Assembly: GCA_026874595.1 (NCBI GenBank)
Contig: CM049311.1
Coordinates: 60,266,453 to 60,330,452, forward strand
DNA length: 64,000 nt
Source of the DNA: Sipunculus nudus
Taxonomy: Eukaryota; Annelida; Sipuncula; Golfingiida; Sipunculidae
Reading direction: 5' to 3'
Shown piece after piece: positions 1 to 10,700 of the stretch. The notes under the pieces are model-generated. The model saw only the letters and a program-made list of their open reading frames with translations, was not told the DNA's origin and made no database searches. Numbering within the stretch: position 1 is the first letter of the stretch; each line of letters begins with the position of its first letter. The position numbers and the translations under genes were made by a program.

Positions 1-330
1 CTAATAAACAAGGTTTCAGGATGCAGATAAAACCACAGCTGAGAATCTGTTTGTATCAATATAAATTGGTCAACATGAGGAAAAATGCATCGAATATAGA
101 ACAAGGCCTACAGGCATAATGGAAACCTGTACAATGGCTTATACATCAGGTATGCTGCTTCCATGACAACATGCTTGACCATTATTTGAAAGTCCTTGAT
201 TAATTTTCAAGAACATGTGTGACATGCACATGTACAATGCAATTACTAAACATTATAAACTGAAGTACAAGCACCAGTTACACAAACATCACTCCTGAAA
301 TACTGGCATGGAAATACACAACACAAAATG
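1..330. other. No feature recognised
   Basis: Moderately AT-rich, CpG-poor sequence with no convincing open frame, splice-bounded exon or repeat. Further 3' exons of the SKA3-like gene could lie here, but none can be supported. Confidence 0.5.
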
Positions 331-690
331 AGTGTAGGTTGTGCCACTAGTCTGGTGTACAAGAAAGCCACTGAAGATGTATGGACATGTAAAATTTGAG
401 GCAGATACTTCAAACCACTCTTGTGCCATGTGCACAGACGTATGAAACCCAAAACTATTGTAGGTGGCACCACAAGTCTTGTATATGACAAAGCTATCTG
501 AGATGTATAAATATGCCAAATTTCAGGATGATATATCAAATCCCTCCTGAGAAATAAGAAGGGACGTACACTATGCAAAAATTATTGTAGGTGGTGACAC
601 TAGTCTTGTATACGAGAAAGCCTTAAAAGATGCATGAACAAGTCAAAAGTTTAGGCCAATATATCAAACCTCTCTCTTGAGTCAAATGAA
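331..690 (+). repeat. Tandem repeat, ~128-bp unit, about three copies
   Basis: Units begin near 331, 461 and 587 with GTAGGTGG(C/T)..CCAC and share the order: TAGTCTTGTATACGAGAAAGCC, AGATGTATGAACATG, AAATTTCAGG, then a run ending in CTCTTGAG. The same unit occurs inverted at 45.19-45.81 kb. Open frames here are repeat frames, not genes. Confidence 0.75.
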
Positions 691-774
691 CTGGCTGACC
701 AAGCTCAGCTGAGGGAGCGATTGCCCTAAGTGAACCAGAACAAATTGCCAGCTGCAGCTACTGCACTTACTGAA

Positions 775-945
775 CTCTTGACCAGTTGCCTAATCTGATA
801 CAGTCTGCCAAAACTATAAATAGATACAGATTGAAACTTTGCCTGTTGCCAAATCTGAAATTGTTGGCAGTCTGCCAAGCTATTTATACATACAGACACA
901 ATCTTGGCCTGTTGCCAAATCTGTTTACATATACTGAAAGACTGG
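775..945 (+). repeat. Short tandem repeat, ~65-bp unit, three copies
   Basis: The string GCCTGTTGCCAAATCTG or a close variant occurs at about 785, 840 and 906. Each is followed by a similar CAGTCTGCCAA or ACAGA segment. The copies are decayed and non-coding. Confidence 0.6.
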
Positions 946-1984
946 CTACAATGCACTTTACAAGGTGACATATTCCTAAGATTTTTTTATCAAAATGTTT
1001 GGAATAATAACAGATGCCTATTGAAAGCAAAATCAGAATACAGATATATTTTATTAATGGATTTATCTCGCACATAAGCTGGATATGTAATAAATCATTT
1101 ATGTTGCCTGTACAGCTCTGCTTATATACCCAAAGAGCTCAGTTTGTTAGCACAATAAATCAACTAGCTTTGTTTTCCAAAGTATCTCACAGTCCTTTCA
1201 TTGTTAAAGGTCCAATAATTCTGCCAAAAATCATTTAACTTGAACAAAGGCCACCTAATAATCATTTTTATGCAATGTTACAGAAGTTGAAACAGTTTTG
1301 CAGAAGAAGACTATTGCAGCCCTCAGTTTGAAATAGCCATACTAATGGCCACAAGAACAACTTAAGCTTTCTATGACTCTACAAGAATCAATTAAACCAA
1401 ATCTTATTTAATTAAAGGAACCCTACTCTAGGATAATTCTTGTGAAAAAATAAACCATTTAGCTTAACAATTTCATCATAAAACATTTTTAAGCTGAAAG
1501 AGGCTAAAATTACGAGGTTTTTGCCTGTTAAAAAAACTGGTAGCTGTAGGTGGCACAACCAATACCTCCATTTCAAATATGACTAGTGACCAACATTAGC
1601 ATAAAATTTGGTGATGATAGCTCCGGCCGTTTCTGATACTGGAAATTTAATATCCTTTTTTGACTAAGATTCAGCTTCCTGTATCTAGGCCAAAATTCAC
1701 CAAACTTGAACCATTCGAAAAAATTTAAGAGAAATTTTTTAGGGATTATTTCTGTGAAATATTGAACAATTTGGCTGGACAATTTAGGAGAAGAAGATTT
1801 TTATTTTTTTTTTATCTTTTTCTCAAATAAGATCTAATCCAACTCTTCAGGATCTGAACAAAAAAACAATCATAATCCATAAACACTACAGGTTTCAGGA
1901 GACTGGATTGAACTATAGCTGAGAAACTGACACAATTGCTGTCATTTGACGGTCTCAAAAACAGAAAAATTCGTAAATATTAGA
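946..1984. other. Intergenic or 3' region with one decayed repeat start
   Basis: Mostly unremarkable AT-rich DNA. At about 1530-1545 a GTAGGTGGCACAACC string begins another repeat-like stretch that runs to about 1790 and resembles the starts of the 128-bp and 337-bp families. No gene is supported. Confidence 0.45.
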
Positions 1985-2350
1985 AAAATCCAGGTGGCGC
2001 CACTGGTTTTATGGAACTGATAAAACTAGTCATGGTCAATATTCAAGGCAAGATTCATGGCAATCCATGTATTAATTATCAAGATACTGAAGGTTTTGTA
2101 TCAAATTTTTTATTATTCAAAGGGGGAGGGGGTATTTATAAGCCCCAAAGCTTGATCATTATTGGTCGCAGTGACCTAATTTCAGGTTTCAAAGGAGATA
2201 TTTTATTGACCTCCCTGGATGTACACTTAGATTAGACATTTCTTGGTCGAGCCGTTATGATTTGTGCCCTGCTAACGGACACCAGGATGCCCTGATAGCA
2301 ACATACAAAGTGCCATTCCTATACCTCAGTTGACTTTCAGTCAGCCAAGC
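1985..2350 (+). repeat. Single diverged copy of the 337-bp repeat family
   Basis: It starts with CCAGGTGGCGCCACTGG and runs through GGTCGCAGTGACC (2164-2176), CCTAATTTCAGGTTTC and GATTTGTGCCCTG. It ends in a TCAGTTGACTTTCAGTCAGC..GCTAAAAACA tail like that at the end of the 7.3-9.3 kb array. It lies immediately beyond the last recognised SKA3 exon. Confidence 0.7.
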
Positions 2351-2396
2351 TAAAAACAACAGAAAAGAATAAAATAGAAATTTTTGTTATGTAAGA

Positions 2397-2945
2397 GCTG
2401 GTGTGATGAAGGTTTTAAAATGGTGTGATGCATGATTGAATTTTATGTGATGTAGAATGAAAATTGGGAGATGTATGACAGAGAATGGTATGATTTACAA
2501 TGTGTTATAATAAAGATTTGTATGTGGTGCGTTGTAGGTTTAAAAATAAAATAATTTAGAATTATTTTGTGATATGAAAGTGGTGTGATGTAGGATTGAC
2601 ACTGGTGTGATGTAGGATTGAAACTGGTGTAATATAAGTGTCAGATGTAGCATTGGCATTGGTGAGATGTAGAATTGACACTAGTATGATGTGAAACTGA
2701 CCCAGGTTTAATGTAAGACTAATATGGTGTGAAGTAGGACTGAGACAGGTGTAATGTAGAATTGACACTATTGTGATGTAAGATCGACATATGTGTGATG
2801 TAGGATTGACACTGGTATGAGGATTGACATTGGTGTGATGTAGGATTGACACTGGTATGATGTAGGATTGACATTGGTGTATGATGTAGGATTGACACCG
2901 GTATGATGTAGGATTGACAATGGTGTGATGTATAGTACATGTAAA
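2397..2945 (+). repeat. 22-bp minisatellite
   Basis: Units of the type GTGTGATGTAGGATTGACAC plus TG are nearly perfect between about 2577 and 2935, with GTAT/GTGT alternation. They become progressively degenerate leftward to about 2397. The clean end abuts the predicted SKA3 exon 6. Because 22 is not a multiple of three, the frame rotates through the array, giving variants such as CQSYIIPVSILHHT. Confidence 0.9.
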
Positions 2946-2950
2946 CATAC

Positions 2951-3093
2951 ATTCTACTTGGGTCAGGCATGTTTTCTTTTCCTATAAGTCCATCCACATT
3001 ATTGTATGCAGACTCTAACCCGGGTACATCTGGTGCACTGACTCTGTCCCAAGCATGCTGCTTATTCATGCGAGAGGTCATATGTGAAGATAT
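2951..3093 (-). CDS. SKA3: SKA3 coding exon 6 (last recognised exon), possibly reading on to a TAG at 2719
   Basis: The acceptor CTGTTTTGTAG precedes ATA TCT TCA, in phase 0 from exon 5. About 47 codons follow, including SAPDVPGLESAYNN and GKENMPDPSRM. A KEN tripeptide near the end is also present at the C-terminus of human SKA3. A good donor (AGAAT|gtatgt at 2951/2950) would end the exon in phase 2. Without splicing, the frame stays open through a 22-bp minisatellite to a TAG at 2719, adding about 75 low-complexity residues. I cannot decide between the two. If the frame is not spliced, AATAAA on the minus strand near 2203-2208 and 2113-2118 would be candidate poly(A) signals. Confidence 0.6.
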
Positions 3094-3496
3094 CTACAAA
3101 ACAGAGCAAGATATAGCATGAACACGAAATGTTTCTTTTGATTTGTGACATTAATTTTTATAGGACTCAACAAAATACATGCACCTGGTCAATCCTGTTT
3201 CTCACTTTCCCCAAGTTTAAAAAAAGTGTCTGATTTAATTATCATATTATTACTGACTTTTTGCCATACAGTCTGAATACACATTAACAGTTAATAAATT
3301 TGGAATGAGGTTAAAGAGAAATGCAAGATTATATTAATAAGGGAATGAGTACAAAACATTATATTCAAATCTTAAAACAAGGATTACAAAGTCTAAAAAA
3401 GAGGAAAGTTTTATACTAGGAAAAAGTACAAATCAGAAGCACTGATCAAGTGTTGAGAAGCAGTACAAATATAAAGAAAAAAAAAAGGCAACTGAC

Positions 3497-3697
3497 TTTG
3501 ATTGTAGGCTCAGGCATATCTGGTGTGCTGGGGTTGCTGTTTATATGTTCCAGTCTGCTGGAAATGTCTGGTCGCTCAAACCTGCTGATCCGGTTCCTGA
3601 AACCTGCGCTTCTCAGCTCAGGTGATGTAGGACTCTCCATTTCATGGTGATTGTTATTTGTCAAATCAAATTTGGAATTGAACTGGCCAACTAAGAC
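3497..3697 (-). CDS. SKA3: SKA3 coding exon 5
   Basis: A 201-nt, 67-codon exon in phase 0 at both ends. The acceptor is ATGTTACAG before GTC TTA GTT. The donor is AAA|gtcagt, with C rather than A or G at +3. The product runs from VLVGQFNSKF through ESPTSPELRS to NPSTPDMPEPTIK and contains two more Pro-directed sites of the same style as exon 4 (SPTSPEL, STPDMPEP), which ties it to the same protein. A Leu/Val/Phe-rich start followed by basic FRNRISRFER could be a binding helix. The function of this segment is not known from its sequence. Confidence 0.7.
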
Positions 3698-4051
3698 CTG
3701 TAACATAACGACTGGAATGTGTAAAATTTAAAAGCGTATAATGCTTTAAACACAATTTAAATTCAGTCACGGTGGCTGTCTCTACCTTTGAACTAGAATT
3801 AACTAGATATATGAAAACCTAAACAGTTTTATGCCCTATGGAAACCATCACATCTGACACATACATCACAATATTTTAAGACACAACCTAAGAAAAACTG
3901 TTTTGATCAGTATAACACCATTTTTAATTAAAAAATCATGAAGCCTCTAAGTTTTGTAGAAGGATATCCTGCAAATCCTTTTTAGAGATCACAAGAATCT
4001 GAAACCACAGTACTTTACACAACAGAGCATAAAACTGACTGCTTTACTCAC

Positions 4052-4993
4052 ATTAACTGATGTTGTCTCTGGGGTTTCTGGTGTTGTAATGTTATCCCAC
4101 ACTGTAGCTGAAATTGTTGGTGCTGTTGGTGATGTCATACCCCCGATTTTGAGCTCAGGATATGTTGGGCTGGCTGGATTTTGTGTTGGTACACCTTGAT
4201 ACCTTGAAACAGGTTCAGAACCCTTTTGTATGAACTTTGACCTGGCCATTGAGTATTCAGGAAAATCTGGCGTTTGGGGGCTGCTGACTGAGCCACCTTT
4301 CCTGCTGCTCTGTAAGGTTGGTGATTGGTTGAAGTGCAGTTCTTCGGGCATTATTGAACCATCGCTAGCACCACGGGACTCTGACGCCCTCACACTGTTC
4401 ATGCCTGTAAATGCCTGTGTGAAACACTCTGGTGTTTCAGGGGTTTTAAGCTCAGCTGTTAGTGACTGTGGCATGTAATTTGGTGGCTCTGAAACCTTTA
4501 AATTGTCCATACTTTTATGAACCTGTCTGAGGCCCTCTGGTGTTTCAGGTGTTCTCAGACCATGTGCCATGGGCTGTGGTATATCACCAGGTTCAGGTGC
4601 TTTTGGACTGTCCATATCAATGTGAGCCCTTGTGAAGCCTCCTGGCATCTCAGGTGTTTTCTGACCATCCACGAGGGGCTGTGAATTCAAATCTAGAACT
4701 TCAGCTACCTTTGGACTGTTCATACCTCTATGCACTCTTTTTAACATACTGCTAGGTGCGTCAGGCGTTTTTTGGCCACCCATGGCATTTGAGTTTTCCA
4801 TAAAATCCTGCAGCTCTGGGGTCTTGGGTCTTGCAGTGTGACTAAGCTGTAGAGGCTCTGGTGTGTGTGGTTTATGCTGGTTTATGTACCTTGAGTAGCT
4901 AGTGGTAGATACAAAGTCCTCAAGCTGTGGAGTTTTAGGTTCATCATTCATATCTAATGGTGAACTGGTCTTTTCAGGAGTCCTAGGTCTGAG
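4052..4993 (-). CDS. SKA3: SKA3 coding exon 4 (large Thr-Pro-rich tail)
   Basis: A 942-nt, 314-codon exon in phase 0 at both ends. The acceptor is TGACTTTAG before CTC AGA CCT, and the donor is AAT|gtgagt. It starts LRPRTPEKTSSPLDMNDEPK and continues with TPQLEDF and a SYSRYIN segment, where SKA3 proteins have a similar SPQLSDF..RYI stretch. The rest is predicted disordered and carries many Thr-Pro or Ser-Pro sites (KTPE, HTPEP, RTPETPE, QTPDFPEY, TTPETPETT), suiting a proline-directed kinase such as CDK1. In human SKA3, CDK sites in this tail promote NDC80 binding; the same role here is an inference. An acceptor five bases further in (CTCAG) is an alternative that would change the phase. Confidence 0.85.
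4340..4774 (-). repeat. Four tandem ~36-residue TPE modules inside SKA3 exon 4
   Basis: Four in-frame units of about 105-111 bp begin with QKTPDAPS (4774), QKTPEMPG (4663), LRTPETPEG (4558) and LKTPETPEC (4450). Each has a [QL][KR]TP[ED]xP head, then about ten residues, then an M[DN]S or M[DN]N step, and in the first two units SPK before a Glu- and Pro-bearing spacer. Units differ at many positions, so the duplication is not recent, but the TPE head is kept in all four. Flanking single motifs (PHTPEP, PKTPEL) could be further decayed units. Confidence 0.8.
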
Positions 4994-5335
4994 CTAAAGT
5001 CAAGGTAAATTGTTTGATAATTCACCTGGAAGCTATACACAGCATTCACTGTAAGTGAAATGTCAACAATTGTTAACGTCTTATGGGGGGGTGTGAAGTT
5101 TCTCCTGATTTTTTTAGTCTAATACTAGTAATAACTATCAAAACAATCTTATAGCTATTATAAATTTCTTGCTAAAAGACACCTAAGAAAGGGAGGGGGG
5201 TGGGAACCTCAACTGAACCACTGGGCACCATCTTTCTCTTGTATACTTAACGTTTTACTACCCCTTGCCCTAGAAGATCCATTATATTATTAAGTGTTGT
5301 TCATATAAAATGCTTTTCCAATTGCCAGCACTGTT

Positions 5336-5580
5336 AACGAGGCCTGAACAGTTGAGTAGTTAAATGCTCAGCGCTCTCAAATGGGGACCCAGGTTCGAAC
5401 CCCAGCTTGGCTATGAGAATGGGTTGTAGTGGTCTTCCAAAGCTGGCGGTTTTTTTTCAAGATCCTCTACCTCTAAAAATTACCCAAAGCCACCAATCCA
5501 AGCCATGGAGAGTGCCTTGCATTAGTTACGATCTGTATAACTAGTTGTACAATCCATGTAAAATAAATAAAATTTAAAAC
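5336..5580 (+). mobile_element. tRNA-derived SINE, near full length
   Basis: A tRNA-like head carries a decayed A box (about 5352-5372) and an excellent B box (GGTTCGAACCCC around 5393-5404). It is followed by a unique body and the 3' segment CCTTGCATTAGTTACG..GTACAATCCATG, then an AAATAAATAAAATTT tail. The same 3' segment occurs near 18270-18310. It sits in the intron between SKA3 exons 4 and 3, on the opposite strand to the gene. Confidence 0.75.
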
Positions 5581-6261
5581 ATTTGACCGAGTATTATGTG
5601 TCCACTGCTACAGCCACTGTTAAGCTGACAAACCCCTTAATTAACATGGTATCTACCTCTTATCCTTTTAGTTGTACAAGAGCATTGAAACAATATTTAA
5701 CATGGCAAAGTAACAAAATTCATCTAGTGGTCAATATTTATGCAGCGTAAGGAGAACACTGCTATTAAAATGGTGGTACTCATTAAAAGTCGAATTAAAT
5801 CACTCTAATTATTAGATCAGTTAAATCTCAAATTATTAAATGGAATAAATCACAAACATGAATATAGGACAAGGTTAACAAAGGTACAAATTAATATAAA
5901 TGTTAAGCCTGGGTCAAACTACATCATTCTCTCCAGTTTATCTGACCTGGTACCTTCATACCAATCATTGTGTACAGGACCAATGAATCTTCTCACAAAA
6001 CCATGGATATTAAACATAGCTGTTTCAAAATATAAAATGGCCTGTTTGTATTTCTGAGACATATGTATGACATTAAATACATCTGATCATAAAAATCAGC
6101 CAATTTTAAAAACATATTGTCATAAGTCTATTCATGGTAAAAAAGATGCTGTTATTGCCAAAAAGTCATATGCACACACCACACATAACAATCCTATGTT
6201 GCCTGCGTCATGAGGCTGGCAGTATGACATAAACATACATACAGACATGAGTCACACAGTG

Positions 6262-6276
6262 TGTGTTTGTGTATGT

Positions 6277-6307
<31 letters not shown>

Positions 6308-6312
6308 GGGTG
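6262..6312 (+). repeat. GT microsatellite running into a G tract
   Basis: Alternating TG from about 6262, then more than 20 consecutive G to 6310. The exact length is likely unreliable, as in most homopolymers. Confidence 0.9.
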
Positions 6313-6448
6313 GAGACTATTAAGTCAAAGTGACCAAAATGATAGTTATTGTTTTAGCTTTGACATAGTGGGGAAGGGGCAATTCAACTGAGTTAGACAC
6401 ACTGAAGATAAACTGTATGTTAAAGACATACAAGACACAAGGATACAC

Positions 6449-6516
6449 ATCCCCCTGGCCGATGTGTTGGGAGCAAGCCTCAGCTTCTGGTTCCTCCTCC
6501 ATCTCACCAGAGGGCA
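6449..6516 (-). CDS. SKA3: SKA3 coding exon 3 (short acidic linker)
   Basis: The 68-nt exon is bounded by the acceptor TGTTGTTTCAG and a weak donor GAT|gtgtat. Together with the one-base carry from exon 2 it encodes about 23 residues, including PSGEMEEEPEAEACSQHIG, an acidic linker between the coiled coil and the Thr-Pro tail. The phases are right on both sides (phase 1 in, phase 0 out), which is the main support, because the segment itself is not conserved. The donor lacks the usual G at +5, so a slightly different 3' boundary is possible. Confidence 0.6.
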
Positions 6517-7284
6517 CTGAAACAACAGTTACTGAACATCTGACAGTTGTTAAACACAGACTGTGTCAAGAAATACAACTTACATCTGTTAAATATTGTC
6601 TAAGTAATATGGTTATTGGGGATTACATGACTGTCAAGCCAAGTTACTAAGATTATTATGTTTATCCAATCTGTCATACAAAATAAGTGTACTGTTTAGT
6701 TTGTTTACTGTTTAAATAATAATTGAACATGTTAAATACAACAATCAAAAACAAACATTTTTCATATGAAACAATTCATACACACCAATTACAGTGACTT
6801 AACACATTTAACCTTGTAACTGCATCAAGCACAGGTAGAACAAAGTCAAGGTTAAACAATCCCTGTTGTGTTATAAACTGAACATGAAAATTTAACATTT
6901 AAAAAAATTTGATCAATATATATTACAGAAGAGGCCAGACATGTCTAATACCAGAATCTGAGAACATCTCTCCAAAGAATACCTGCTTGTAAGAGTAGAG
7001 GTTTGTAGACCATGGTGTTAAAACAAGGCAAAACAATAAAAAAAGTGTACACCAGACTAAATAGTTACCTGGGCTAAAAAAGTTTCCTACTCAGAGAAAC
7101 AAGTGACCCATGGGTCCTGACGCTCAGGTGACTGGGAAGAGATTCGCAAAAGGAAACTTTATCATCTGAATGGTAGTATATATCCATTCAACTGAAGCAT
7201 CAAACAAATTGACCAACAGGCCAAGATTGTGTTTGTATTTATATATCTCAAAAATAGAGAAAAAATGCGAAAACTTTTAAAAAA

Positions 7285-9330
7285 ATACAGGTGGCTCCAC
7301 CAGTCTGCAGAAACTAATAAAAACACTTAATGGTCAATATCCATGCAAAGAATCATGGTGATCTCTGCATAAGTTGTTTAGATACTCCAGCTTTTGTATC
7401 ACTTTTTCCATTATTCTGAGCTGTACTTTGGAAAGCCATAGCTCAAAGGATATGGGTAACTGAGACCTAATTTCAGGTTTCAATGGAGGCTTTTCATGGG
7501 CCTCCTTGCATGACAAGAATGAAGATTCTATATCTAGTTTTTACAATTTGTGCCATGTTAACATATGACAGCATCCTTAAAAGTCTGAAAATAGAGAAAA
7601 AATTAAAAAAACTGAATAAAATACAGGTGGCACCACCAGTCTGCAGAAACTGATGAAGCACTCCATAATCAATATCCATGCAAAGAATCATGGTGATCTC
7701 TGCATTAGTTGTTCAGATATTTCAGCTTATCAAATTTTTCATTATTCTGAGGGATACTTTGGAGTCCTATAGCTTGAAGGATATGGGAAACAGAGACCTA
7801 ATTTCAGGTTTCCACAGACACTTTTCATGGGCCTCCTTGCATGTCAAGAATGAAAAATCTAGGTCCAGTTGTTACGATTTGTACCCTGTTGACAAATAAC
7901 CACATCTTTAAAGGTCTCAAAAATTGAGAAAAAAATTCCTAAAAATTTGAGAAAAAATAGAGGTGCTTCACCTTGTCTGAAGAAACTGATGGAACACCTC
8001 ATGATCAATATGTATGCCAAAAATCATGACCATCAGTGTTGTAGTTATTGAGATACTGCAGTTTTTGTATCAAATTTTTCATTATTCTGGGGGAGTATTT
8101 TGGAGCCATACAGCTTAAAGGATACGGGTAACAGAGACCTAATTTCAGGTTTCCATGGAGACTTTTCATGGGTCCCTGTGTGTCGAGAATGAAGATTTGA
8201 GGTCCAGTTGTTATGATTTGTGCCCTGTTAACAGATGTTCATATCTTTAAAGGTCTCAAAAATAAAGAAAAAAATTCGAAAAAAAACGAACAAATACAGG
8301 TGGTGCGACCAGTCTGCAGAAACTGATGAAACACTCCATGATCAAGATTCATGCAAACAATTATGGTGATCTCTGCATTAGTTGTTCAGATACTTCAGCT
8401 TTTGTTTCAAATTTTCCATTATTCTTAGCTGTACTTTGGAAGGCCATAACTCAAAGGATATGGGTAACAGAGACCTAATTTCAGGTTTCCATGTAGACTT
8501 TTCATGGGTCTCCCTGTGTGTCAAGAATGAAGATTCTAGGTCAAGTCATTACAATTTGTACCCTGTTGACAGATAACTACATCCTTAAAGGTCTCAAAAA
8601 TAGAGAGAAAAAAATTGTAAAAATTTGAAAAAATACAGGTGGCGCCACCAGTATGCAGGAACTGATGACACCTCTTGATCAATTTGTATGCCAAAACATC
8701 ATGACCATCAGTGACGTAGTAAATGAGAAATAGAAGTTTTTGTATGAAATTTTTGACTATTCTGGGGGATACTTTAGGGCCCCATAGCTCAAAGGATATG
8801 AGTAACAGAGACCTAATTTCTGGTTTCCATGGAGACTTTTCATAGGTCTCTCAGTGTGTCAAGAATGAAGATTGTAGGTCCAGTCTTTACAATTTGTGCC
8901 CTGTTAACAGATGTTCACATTTTTAAAGGTCTAAAAATAGAGAAAAAAATTTGTAAAAAATTGAAAAATACAGATGGCGCCACCAGTCTTCAGGAACTGA
9001 TGGAACATCTCATGATCAATATATATGCCAAAATCATGACCACCAGTGATGAAGTTAATGAGACAATGAAGTTTTTGTATGAAATTTTTTACTATTCTGG
9101 GGGGGGGGGGGGTATTTTTGGGGCCCCATAGCTCGAAGGATATGGGTAACAGAGACTTGGTTTCTGGTTTCCAAGGAGATTTTTCATAGACCTCTTAGAA
9201 TGTTAAGTTACAAGATTCTAGGTCCAGCGGTTACGATTTGTGCCTGGTTAACAGACAGACGGAAGGACGGACCGACGGACAAAGGGTGATCACTATAGCT
9301 CAGATGACTTACAGTCAGCTGTGCTAAAAA
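7285..9330 (+). repeat. Tandem array, 337-bp unit, six copies
   Basis: Unit starts (GGTGG or equivalent) lie at 7290, 7626, 7962, 8299, 8638 and 8973, spaced 335-339 bp. Each unit holds a GGTGGCGCCACC-type head, CAGAAACTGATG, CATGATCAATAT, CTCAAAGGATATGGGTAAC, AGAGACCTAATTTCAGG, and GATTTGTGCCCTGTTAACAG. The array ends with short GACGGAC repeats (9252-9285) and a TATAGCTCAGATGACTTACA..GCTAAAAACA tail. It fills most of the SKA3 intron 2. Frames inside are artefacts. Confidence 0.92.
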
Positions 9331-9755
9331 CATGATTTTGCAGGGACTTTTACCATAAACATAAGAGCTTCAAAAGACCAACACTGATCAGAATGGAAAT
9401 GAAAAAGAATATATCAAACAATAAAATAAAGATTATTCATATTATTTCAAATACACTCAAAAAGGCAGTATTCCAAATGTTAATTTTTGTTAAACAAATT
9501 GTAGAAAACATTATTTATTTTTCATGCCATAAGATTTAATTAACTCTCAAAGAGCACACACTGGTTTCATTGAATGTCTCTTGGTACTCCAAACAGTACT
9601 TATTTAATGGATTTGGTGTTCAAATTAATAACTGTTTATTGCTCATGCAATCTCCAACCATCATGGGAGTTTGATTAACCACCACTTGGTGGCACTGCAA
9701 GCAGTAATTCATGCACAGAATCGCTAGTTCTGTCAATGCTGTCCTAGAAGGGTAC
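9331..9755. other. Intron, nothing recognised
   Basis: Unique AT-rich intron sequence between the 337-bp array and SKA3 exon 2. No exon or repeat is supported. Confidence 0.5.
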
Positions 9756-9915
9756 CTTCAGTGTCTTGGGTAAGTGGCTGGTAGCCATACTGGGCCAGGT
9801 GCTCCTCAACCTCTGACACTGCAGCCTCCTGCTGCTGGACCAGCGTCTGACAGGATGTCACTAGCTCAAGAAAGTCAGAGTCCTTGAAGTCATCCAGGCT
9901 GTGCTGGAGATCCTT
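9756..9915 (-). CDS. SKA3: SKA3 coding exon 2 (second Ska helix)
   Basis: The acceptor TTTCCACAG ends at 9916 and the donor GAAG|gtaccc follows 9756. The 160-nt exon starts in phase 0 with KDLQHSLDDFKDSDF and ends one base into a codon after LTQDTE. The piece SEVEEHLAQYGYQP corresponds to the end of the helical core in SKA3 proteins, a region with a conserved Tyr-Gly-Tyr. The residues suggest amphipathic coiled coil (Leu, Val and Phe spaced among Gln and Glu). It is separated from exon 1 by about 1.6 kb and from exon 3 by about 3.2 kb of repeat-rich intron. Confidence 0.85.
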
Positions 9916-10559
9916 CTGTGGAAATAAAACAATATACTCTCATTCACAATCTGAACTGAACTTTGCAGACCATGACATAAAACAAAACATGTCGTGACAA
10001 TACTTCTTGAAAATATATGATTTATGTCAGTGGTGAAAAGGGGCTTGACCTTAGACATATATGCCCAAGCAAAACTTACATTAAACATATCATTCAGAGT
10101 TATACCAATTAATACTAATATAATTTATCAAGCTTATAGCACCTATTACCTTAGCATTTTATTTAAATAAAATATATCATTCTGAGTTATAATAGTTAAT
10201 CATGTCATTTACAGTTACAGCCCTACAGCTTCAGCAATTTTACCCCATTCATTATTTTTACAAAATTGATGCACAAAAATATATCCTGCAAATAAGACAG
10301 AAGCTATGTTAAATAACCTGTTTAAATTTTAAAGTAAAGCTGGTCACACACCTTTTGCAGTGGTCATGAGACATTGATTCTAATTCCTCCAACTGAACCA
10401 CTGCCTTCTACGGCATGATACCAAAGAATGTAATCATCAGGAGAGTTGCGCAGGGCCAAGAATGTTCTGACCAATGAGAGCATGGAATCACAGGTCCGAT
10501 CAAGTTTGCAGGAGAAAAGTCTGACTTTCAGTATGCTTCAAGACTGGAATCTCATAAAA

Positions 10560-10700
10560 TATAGGTCACAAGGGCCTTCTAAGATTTTAAGCTAGATGTT
10601 TCTAGCTCTAAGAGTTTATGATTTGTGCCATTTGAATAGCTGGATGCCAAAGCAGATGAAGGACAATCAGTAGAGCTCAGCTAACTTTCATTAGACCAAG
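10560..10700 (+). repeat. Tail fragment of the 337-bp repeat family
   Basis: The order ATTTTAAGCTAGATGTTTCTAG, TATGATTTGTGCC, then AGCTCAGCTAACTTTCATTAGACCAAGGAG matches the 3' tail of the family seen at 9.2-9.33 kb and 2.25-2.35 kb. The copy is decayed. Confidence 0.5.

Noticed and set aside
331-690. Possible CRISPR-like spaced repeats
   Set aside because: The units are long (about 128 bp), diverged and without uniform spacers, and the genome is clearly eukaryotic.
5352-5410. Possible functional tRNA gene
   Set aside because: Only the B box is good. The acceptor stem and A box are decayed, and the sequence continues into a SINE body and tail.
8829-9131. 100-codon plus-strand frame
   Set aside because: It lies inside the 337-bp tandem array, and the other units do not keep the frame.
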